Positions 58,794 to 64,000 of a DNA stretch of 64,000 nucleotides are shown here, piece by piece. The notes under the pieces are model-generated. The model was not told where the DNA came from and did not search any database. It saw only the letters and a program-made list of their open reading frames with translations. Within the stretch, counting starts at the first letter, position 1, and every line of letters begins with the position of its first letter. A program made the translations under genes and the position numbers. Origin of the DNA: Sinorhizobium meliloti 4H41 (GTDB taxonomy: Bacteria; Pseudomonadota; Alphaproteobacteria; Rhizobiales; Rhizobiaceae); assembly GCF_000375585.1 (NCBI RefSeq), contig NZ_AQWP01000001.1:1237479-1301478 (forward strand), given 5' to 3'.

Positions 58794-59567
58794 TCAATTG
58801 GAAAACTGCTCGGCGAGAATGCGATCGGACCAGGAATGGTCCGGATCCGAAAGGATCCGCGCCGTGAGTTTTTCCGATTCGGCGATGCGGACATGCACGA
58901 CGGACTTGACTTCCTGGTGGTCTGCCACGGCGTTGACCGGGCGCTTGTCGGCCTCGAGAATTTCGATGTCCACCGTCACGTGATTCGGCAACAGCGCCCC
59001 GCGCCAGCGCCGCGGCCGGAATGGGCTGACGGGCGTCAACGCCAGAAGCGGCGCTTCCAACGGCAGGATCGGCCCGTGCGCAGAAAGATTATAGGCGGTG
59101 GAGCCCGCAGGTGTCGCCAGAAGCAGCCCGTCGCAGGTCAGTTCGTCGAGCCGCGTCTTTCCGTCTACGATGACCTTCAACTTTGCGGCCTGGTAGGACT
59201 GGCGGAAAAGGTAGACCTCGTTGATGGCAAGCGCGGTGAACTTGTCGCCGTTGACGTCCGTGGTGCGCATCTCGAGCGGATGAAATGCATTTTCGTCCGC
59301 ATTGGCGATGCGCTGATGCAGGTTCTCGGTGCTGTAGCGGTTCATCAGGAACCCGACCGAGCCGCGGTTCATCCCGTAGACGAGCTTGCCGGTATTCATC
59401 GTCCTGTGGAGCGTATGCAGCATGAAGCCGTCGCCGCCGAGCGCGACGATCACTTCGGCCTTGTCCGCATCATGATCTCCATAGAGGGCCCGGAGATCCT
59501 CGGCCGCCTTCTGCGCTTCCTCTGCCGGCGATGCGATGAAGGCGAGGGAGTTGAACTTGCGGGCCAT
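58794..59567 (-). CDS. nadK: NAD kinase
   Basis: NadK phosphorylates NAD to NADP. The 257-residue protein has the GGDG motif at residues 44-47 (ALGGDGFMLH), with the catalytic aspartate D46. NEVYLFRQ and GLLLATPAGSTAYNLSAHGPIL follow, the nucleotide-binding parts of the family. It is a short form lacking the N-terminal extension of larger NAD kinases. It stands before the tRNA-Thr gene on the opposite strand. Confidence 0.94.
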   Translation of the reverse strand: MARKFNSLAFIASPAEEAQKAAEDLRALYGDHDADKAEVIVALGGDGFMLHTLHRTMNTGKLVYGMNRGSVGFLMNRYSTENLHQRIANADENAFHPLEMRTTDVNGDKFTALAINEVYLFRQSYQAAKLKVIVDGKTRLDELTCDGLLLATPAGSTAYNLSAHGPILPLEAPLLALTPVSPFRPRRWRGALLPNHVTVDIEILEADKRPVNAVADHQEVKSVVHVRIAESEKLTARILSDPDHSWSDRILAEQFSN

Positions 59568-59761
59568 GAACTCAGTCCGTCTGTCATTGCGGGGGCAGGG
59601 GCGCTTCCGCTTGTTTTCGCGTCAATTTAGGCGGGCGGCGCTATAGACGCCACGGTCGCTTTTTCTGGCACGGCCTCGGCACGAACGCATCCGAAAAATT
59701 GCGAGAAGCCGCATTTTTGCTTTACACCGGGAGAGAATATGGTAACTCCCAGCCCTAACGT

Positions 59762-59837
59762 GCCCTTATAGCTCAGTTGGTAGAGCGGCTGATTTGTAAT
59801 CAGTAGGTCGGGAGTTCGAGTCTCTCTGGGGGCACCA
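59762..59837 (+). tRNA. tRNA-Thr (anticodon TGT)
   Basis: The sequence folds into a complete cloverleaf: acceptor GCCCTTA pairs with TGGGGGC. The D arm GCTCAGTTGGTAGAGC, anticodon loop TTTGTAA within CTGA/TCAG and T arm GGGAGTTCGAGTCTC are all present. The genomic CCA end is at 59835-59837. The anticodon TGT reads ACA and ACG threonine codons. Confidence 0.97.
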
Positions 59838-59942
59838 GAAAACCCTGAAAACAATGCGTCGCCCACGCTTCCTTCCGGTTGCCCCCTTCGCTCCGGCAAG
59901 GTTTCATCGGCATCGAAGTGGCGCAGCCATCCAACCGTCGCA

Positions 59943-60884
59943 TCAAATCTCGAACGACGCGGCCGGCCTCGGGTCGACCTCGCGGCAGCGCTCCAGCGCC
60001 TTGATCAGATTTTCCGCCAGAAAGTCGATGAGGGCGCGGGTCGCGGGCAGCAGGCCGTGGCGCGAGGGGAAGACGAGGTGAACCATGACGTTGCCGGAGG
60101 TCCACTCCGGCAGGACCGGAACGAGGGCGCCGGTTCGGAAGGCGCGCTCGCAAATGTGGTCGGGCAGAAGCGCTATGCCCATGCCTTCGATGGCCGCGCG
60201 TTCGAGGATGAGAAAATCGCTGCAGCCGACGACGGGCCGGTGAGCGATCTCGATCGCTCCCCCGGTTGCGTGTACGAGCCGCCAGACATCATTGGGGTGC
60301 TGCTCGTTCATCGACAGCGTCGGCATTTGCGAAAGATTGTCGGTCGTGATCTCACCGAGGCGCGCGAGAAGCGTCGGACTGGCGGCGAGGCGTTGGCGCA
60401 CTTCGCCGAATTTGCGGACGATCAGCTGGCTGTCGGTGTCGAGCTGGTCGCGTGCGCGCAAGGCCACGTCGATCCGTTCCTCGATGAGATCGATCCGCCG
60501 GTTGGAGGCGGTGATCAACAGGCGGACACCCGGATATCGGCGGTGAAAGGCGGGCAGGATGTCGGCGAGCATCGGTGTGAAGCCGATGGGACAGGCGAGC
60601 CGGACGACGCCCGTCGGCTCGGCGCGCACTGCGGCGATCTCGGCTTCGGCGGCGGCCACGCCGTCGAGCAGCCCCTGGGCGTGCTCGTAAAAGACACGGC
60701 CGATTTCGGTCATTCGAAGCTTGCGCGTCGAGCGCTCGAGCAGACGCACGCCCAATTGCTCCTCCAGGCGTGCGACATGTTTGCTGAGCTTGGATTTCGG
60801 CACGTTCAGGTCGCGCGCGGCGGCGCTGAAGCCATTGTGTTTGACGACTGCGGCAAAGAGCGCGATATCGTTGAGATCCTGCAT
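59943..60884 (-). CDS. LysR-type transcriptional regulator
   Basis: The 313-residue protein has an N-terminal winged helix-turn-helix (FAAVVKHNGFSAAARDLNVPKSKLSKHVARLEEQLG) and a LysR substrate-binding domain (about residues 90-300). It is divergent from azoR with about 206 bases between starts, the usual layout for a LysR regulator and its target. A palindrome in the gap (60991-61006) is a plausible binding site. It resembles the regulators of quinone reductase or aromatic-compound genes, but the effector is unknown. Confidence 0.88.
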   Translation of the reverse strand: MQDLNDIALFAAVVKHNGFSAAARDLNVPKSKLSKHVARLEEQLGVRLLERSTRKLRMTEIGRVFYEHAQGLLDGVAAAEAEIAAVRAEPTGVVRLACPIGFTPMLADILPAFHRRYPGVRLLITASNRRIDLIEERIDVALRARDQLDTDSQLIVRKFGEVRQRLAASPTLLARLGEITTDNLSQMPTLSMNEQHPNDVWRLVHATGGAIEIAHRPVVGCSDFLILERAAIEGMGIALLPDHICERAFRTGALVPVLPEWTSGNVMVHLVFPSRHGLLPATRALIDFLAENLIKALERCREVDPRPAASFEI

Positions 60885-60990
60885 GAGTGCCTCCCATCAA
60901 AGGCGGTATCGACGTTCGGTGCGGCTCCCCGTCGATTGGAGGGTGACGATTGGAGCTCAGGGGGCCATCTGCCGCGATATATGCCGAATT

Positions 60991-61006
60991 GTTTCCCTGG
61001 GGAAAC
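60991..61006. promoter_or_regulatory. Probable LysR operator between LysR and azoR
   Basis: GTTTCCC at 60991-60997 and GGGAAAC at 61000-61006 are exact complements with a TG spacer. The element contains a T-N11-A spacing, the general LysR site. It lies 84 bases before the azoR start. Confidence 0.6.
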
Positions 61007-61090
61007 GGAATGTCAAATATTCGCTGACTTATCGAATGATTGTTTGCAGATCATATGTGATGCACCGCAACGTAAGCAAAGGTGCTTCCC

Positions 61091-61711
61091 ATGAAAATCC
61101 TTCATATCGACTCCGGCATTCTCGGCGAACACTCCGTCTCCCGCCGCCTGACATCGGCAATCGTGTCGCAGCTCAAGGCCGACCAGCCCGATGCGGAGAT
61201 CACCTATCGGGATCTCGCATCCGAACGCGTTCCGCACCTGACCGGCGCACAGATCATGGCGCCTGCAGACCTCGATGGTGTCGATGCCGCTCTGGCCGCC
61301 GATGTGCGCATCGGCCGCCAGATGCTCGAGGAATTCCTGGCTGCCGACACGGTCGTCGTCGGTGCGCCGATGTATAACTTCTCGATCCCGAGCCAGCTCA
61401 AGGCGTGGATCGACCGTCTGGCCGTTGCCGGCAAAACCTTCCGCTATACCGAAGCAGGACCGGAAGGCCTCGCCAAGGGCAAGAAGGTGATCGTCGCCTC
61501 CACCCGTGGCGGTCATTATTCGGTCGCCCCGGCTTCCGCCATGGACCACCAGGAAACCTATCTGCGGTCGGTCTTCGGTTTCTTCGGCATAACGGACATC
61601 GAGTTTATCCGCGCTGAGGGCCTGAATCTCGGCCCCGACCAGAAGCAGTTCGCCATAGCCGAAGCCGAAAAGACGATTGCTCAGGGCAACGTTCTGAAGC
61701 TCGCAAGCTAA
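61091..61711 (+). CDS. azoR: FMN-dependent NADH-azoreductase / quinone reductase
   Basis: This flavodoxin-like flavoprotein reduces azo bonds and quinones with NADH; the physiological substrate is probably a quinone. The 206-residue protein has HIDSGILGEHSVSRRLT at the start, and the FMN-binding PMYNFSIPSQLKAWIDRL and STRGGHYS. The ATG at 61091 starts the fold; a GTG at 61082 would add three residues. It is divergent from a LysR regulator that probably controls it and is followed by a clear terminator. Confidence 0.93.
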   Translation: MKILHIDSGILGEHSVSRRLTSAIVSQLKADQPDAEITYRDLASERVPHLTGAQIMAPADLDGVDAALAADVRIGRQMLEEFLAADTVVVGAPMYNFSIPSQLKAWIDRLAVAGKTFRYTEAGPEGLAKGKKVIVASTRGGHYSVAPASAMDHQETYLRSVFGFFGITDIEFIRAEGLNLGPDQKQFAIAEAEKTIAQGNVLKLAS

Positions 61712-61745
61712 TCATTCGGCCGGCGCCGTGGCGCCGGTTCGTTGC

Positions 61746-61781
61746 GGAGGATGCCGGCCGAGCAATCAGCCGGCATTCTCC
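61746..61781 (+). terminator. Terminator of azoR
   Basis: GGAGGATGCCGGC (61746-61758) pairs with GCCGGCATTCTCC (61769-61781) over 13 bases with one G-T pair, followed by GTTTCT. It lies 35 bases after the azoR stop. Confidence 0.78.
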
Positions 61782-61819
61782 GTTTCTGATCGGGTCGAAA
61801 CTGCGCTATTCTGTCGGGC

Positions 61820-62104
61820 ATGAAATGCGTGCGCGCCTTGCGGTTTCTGGCGTTGTCGCTCGCGGCCGTCGCCCTGGTGGCCGGAAGTGTTTCCGCGTCT
61901 GCGCCGGGCGGGCGGTGCACCTGCCGTCACCGCGATGGGGGCAAATACGAACTCGGCCAGACTGCGTGCATCCGCATCGGCGACGTCTCCTATCTCGCGC
62001 GCTGCGAAATGAACCTCAACGTCACGACCTGGAAGAGATTGCAGGACGGCTGCCCGACGGCGGGGCTCGCCGTGACGATCGTCCCGCCGGCTCCTACCCC
62101 CTAA
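61820..62104 (+). CDS. Small exported Cys protein, function unknown
   Basis: The 94-residue protein has a signal peptide (RALRFLALSLAAVALVAGSVSASA) and a mature part with CTCRHRDGG, GQTACIRIGD, ARCEMN and DGCPT, so five cysteines in about 65 residues, probably disulphide-bonded. I do not know the family. The last 11 bases overlap the end of the convergent rlmB gene. Confidence 0.65.
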   Translation: MKCVRALRFLALSLAAVALVAGSVSASAPGGRCTCRHRDGGKYELGQTACIRIGDVSYLARCEMNLNVTTWKRLQDGCPTAGLAVTIVPPAPTP

Positions 62105-62969
62105 GATGATGTCTTGCCGCGTACATCGCGATGGCGGCGGCATTCGACACGTTCAGCGACTTGATCGCGCCGGGCATATCGAGCCGTGCGAGCGCCTTGA
62201 CCGTCTGCCGGGTCTTCTGGCGCAGGCCCTTACCCTCCGAACCGAGCACCAGCGCGATTTTGTCGCCGGCGAATGTGCCTTCGAGCGGCTGCGGCCCCTC
62301 GGAATCGAGGCCTATCGTCATGAAGCCGAGTGCGTGGAGCTCTTCGAGGGTGTCGGCGAGATTGGTGATCTGGATATAAGGAATGAGTTCCAGCGCACCC
62401 GAGGCCGATTTCGCCAGCACACCTGATTCGGTTGGACTGTGGCGCATCGTCGTAATGAGCGCGCCTGCGTCGAAGGCGACCGCCGAGCGCATGATCGCTC
62501 CGACATTGTGGGGATCGGTCACCTGATCGAGAACGAGAATCAAGGGGCAGTCGCGAAGAGCCTCGAGCTTGCGGTGCGGCAGAGGCTGCGTCTCCAGCAT
62601 CACGCCCTGGTGAATGGCATCGGGCCCGAGCATGCGGTCGAGCTCCTGCGGTGTTACAGTCTCGGCCGGGAAGGGGAGCGCCGAAAGATCGCCGAGCTCC
62701 AGGCGCGCGGCGGCGTTCTGCGTTACCGAGAGGCGGATGATGCGGCGTTCCGGATTGTCGAGGGCGGCGCGGACCGTGTGCAGGCCGTAGAGAAGCACCT
62801 GGTCCGGGGCGAGTGCCGGCGGCTTCCAGTCGGCGGGCAGCTTTCCGCGCTTGTCCTGGCGTGGAGTCGGAATCTCCCCGCGTTCGCGCCGGGCGTCCCG
62901 ATGCGCACGGCGCAGATTTGCATAGTGGGTGTCTTTGGCGCTCTTGTCGCCGGTCTTGTCCTTGCTCAT
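62094..62969 (-). CDS. rlmB: 23S rRNA (guanosine-2'-O) methyltransferase, TrmH family
   Basis: This SPOUT-fold methyltransferase adds 2'-O-methyl to a guanosine of 23S rRNA. The 291-residue protein has a basic N-terminal extension, the substrate-binding part with LLYGLHTVRAALDNPER, and the SPOUT motifs LDQVTDPHNVGAIMRSA, LVLGSEGKGLR and SLNVSNAAAIAMY, which form the trefoil knot. The frame extends to 63095, but the ATG at 62969 (MSKDKTGDK) is the better start. It is upstream of the tRNA-Tyr-tRNA-Gly-tuf unit, on the other strand. Confidence 0.92.
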   Translation of the reverse strand: MSKDKTGDKSAKDTHYANLRRAHRDARRERGEIPTPRQDKRGKLPADWKPPALAPDQVLLYGLHTVRAALDNPERRIIRLSVTQNAAARLELGDLSALPFPAETVTPQELDRMLGPDAIHQGVMLETQPLPHRKLEALRDCPLILVLDQVTDPHNVGAIMRSAVAFDAGALITTMRHSPTESGVLAKSASGALELIPYIQITNLADTLEELHALGFMTIGLDSEGPQPLEGTFAGDKIALVLGSEGKGLRQKTRQTVKALARLDMPGAIKSLNVSNAAAIAMYAARHHLRG

Positions 62970-63069
62970 GCCGGTCTTATAGTGAGCTTCGCCTCCGGTT
63001 GAAACTGATTTCGGAAATCGCCGCTGTGGTCGGCAGTGGAGAAATTCTGAGAATTTGCATTTCGCCGTG

Positions 63070-63098
63070 TTGACAGGACGAATGCAGGCGGTCATATA
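63070..63098 (+). promoter_or_regulatory. Promoter of tRNA-Tyr - tRNA-Gly - tuf
   Basis: TTGACA at 63070-63075 is followed after 17 bases by CATATA at 63093-63098. This near-consensus promoter lies about 87 bases before tRNA-Tyr, and all following genes point the same way. Confidence 0.8.
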
Positions 63099-63184
63099 CC
63101 CGGCGCAGATCGCGGGGCGGCGACAAACGACGCCGGTTCTTACGCGATCTCAAATGCTTGGTCGATTGATCCCGACAGAAAAAT

Positions 63185-63269
63185 GGAGGGATGCCCGAGT
63201 GGTTAAAGGGGACGGACTGTAAATCCGTTGGCTCAGCCTACGTTGGTTCAAATCCAACTCCCTCCACCA
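63185..63269 (+). tRNA. tRNA-Tyr (anticodon GTA)
   Basis: The acceptor GGAGGGA pairs with TCCCTCC, the anticodon loop is CTGTAAA with anticodon GTA, and there is a long variable arm as expected for the tyrosine type. The T arm TTGGTTCAAATCCAA is complete. A CCA end is encoded at 63267-63269. A tRNA-Gly gene and tuf follow. Confidence 0.97.
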
Positions 63270-63292
63270 TTCTGCTTCAGGATCGAAGGCCC

Positions 63293-63366
63293 GCGGGTAT
63301 AGCTCAATGGTAGAGCAGCAGCCTTCCAAGCTGAATACGCGGGTTCGATTCCCGCTACCCGCTCCA
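63293..63366 (+). tRNA. tRNA-Gly (anticodon TCC)
   Basis: The acceptor GCGGGTA pairs with TACCCGC, the anticodon loop is CTTCCAA with TCC, and the T arm CGGGTTCGATTCCCG is complete, with CCA at 63364-63366. It lies 23 bases after tRNA-Tyr in the same transcript. Confidence 0.97.
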
Positions 63367-63626
63367 GCTTCTTTTTCAAAGCACCAAAAAATCCGCTGCA
63401 CTTCAGGTTTGTGCCGCACGCGCTTGTTTACGTTCTATTTTCCAGCCTGAGGCGTAGCGCTTTGGGTACTTCTGCCGCCGCTTGCCGCTGCCTTTCTGAA
63501 GAGGCGAGACCTTGCCGTTCCGGCGCACGCAATTAAGTCTTGCGCAAATGCGACGAAACCCTTAAACGGCTCGACAAACCGGCCCCGCCGGCTGATCCAT
63601 CCGATTTGACCACAGGAAGCGTACCC

Positions 63627-64000
<374 letters not shown>

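Noticed and set aside
59627..60153. Two minus-strand frames around the tRNA-Thr gene
   Set aside because: Antisense translation of the tRNA, again a known artefact.
63150..63419. 89-aa frame on the minus strand, with a peptide often seen in databases
   Set aside because: It is the antisense translation of tRNA-Tyr and tRNA-Gly, a known annotation artefact.

Overview
The window is chromosomal DNA of a fast-growing rhizobium, most probably Sinorhizobium/Ensifer. The basis is high GC, rhizobial protein families (DUF1467, DUF6105, DUF3572, DUF2155, an NDUFA12-type complex I subunit), the divK-pleD pair, the gatCA/gatB layout, GAAC-N7-GAAC SOS boxes, and two rhizobial palindromic intergenic repeats. 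Most of the sequence is core genome. No transposase, integrase, phage gene or CRISPR array was seen.

Layout. 1-3908: end of nuoN, then birA, RNase J, methylmalonyl-CoA epimerase and a DUF1467 membrane protein, all on the plus strand. 3909-7766: an accessory stretch with an exported Cys protein, then a tight five-gene cassette (Tat-exported beta-propeller, DUF411 protein, cytochrome c, small Cys membrane protein, Met/His-rich peptide) that looks like periplasmic copper handling, then about 740 bp without a long gene that holds a possible 17-aa peptide gene. 7767-15116: proS, lolC, lolD, a 28-aa SOS-controlled membrane peptide and dnaE. 15117-18240: repeats, an L,D-transpeptidase and SOS-controlled dinB. 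18424-21221: DUF3572, divK-pleD, a structured RNA candidate and rpmG. 21316-30738: MFS transporter, NUDIX, DUF983, rnr, topA, dprA, plsY, all minus. 30774-36836: pyrC', pyrB, an AidB-like acyl-CoA dehydrogenase, an AEC transporter, a small membrane pair and ruvX. 36960-42278: UPF0173 hydrolase, gatC, gatA, yjhX, gatB, GNAT. 42445-47339: NDUFA12, DUF2155, aat, accC, accB, aroQ, dsbA-like. 47577-57961: aminotransferase, small protein, rne, amidase, PBP1a, and prfB with a programmed +1 frameshift. 57962-64000: palindromic repeat, exported protein, nadK, tRNA-Thr, a divergent LysR/azoR pair, small exported protein, rlmB, tRNA-Tyr, tRNA-Gly and the start of tuf.

How the genes work together. The largest theme is RNA decay and translation: RNase J, RNase R, RNase E, the ProRS and GatCAB charging enzymes, prfB, rlmB, rpmG, tRNAs and EF-Tu. 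The second is envelope building: LolCD, an L,D-transpeptidase, an amidase, PBP1a and PlsY. The third is the cell cycle and DNA damage: DivK/PleD, DnaE, DinB and a tiny membrane protein behind three tandem LexA half-sites. That peptide matches the pattern of the Caulobacter SOS division inhibitor SidA and is the most interesting small gene here. The pyrC gene lacks the usual dihydroorotase metal ligands, so it is probably a non-catalytic partner of PyrB.
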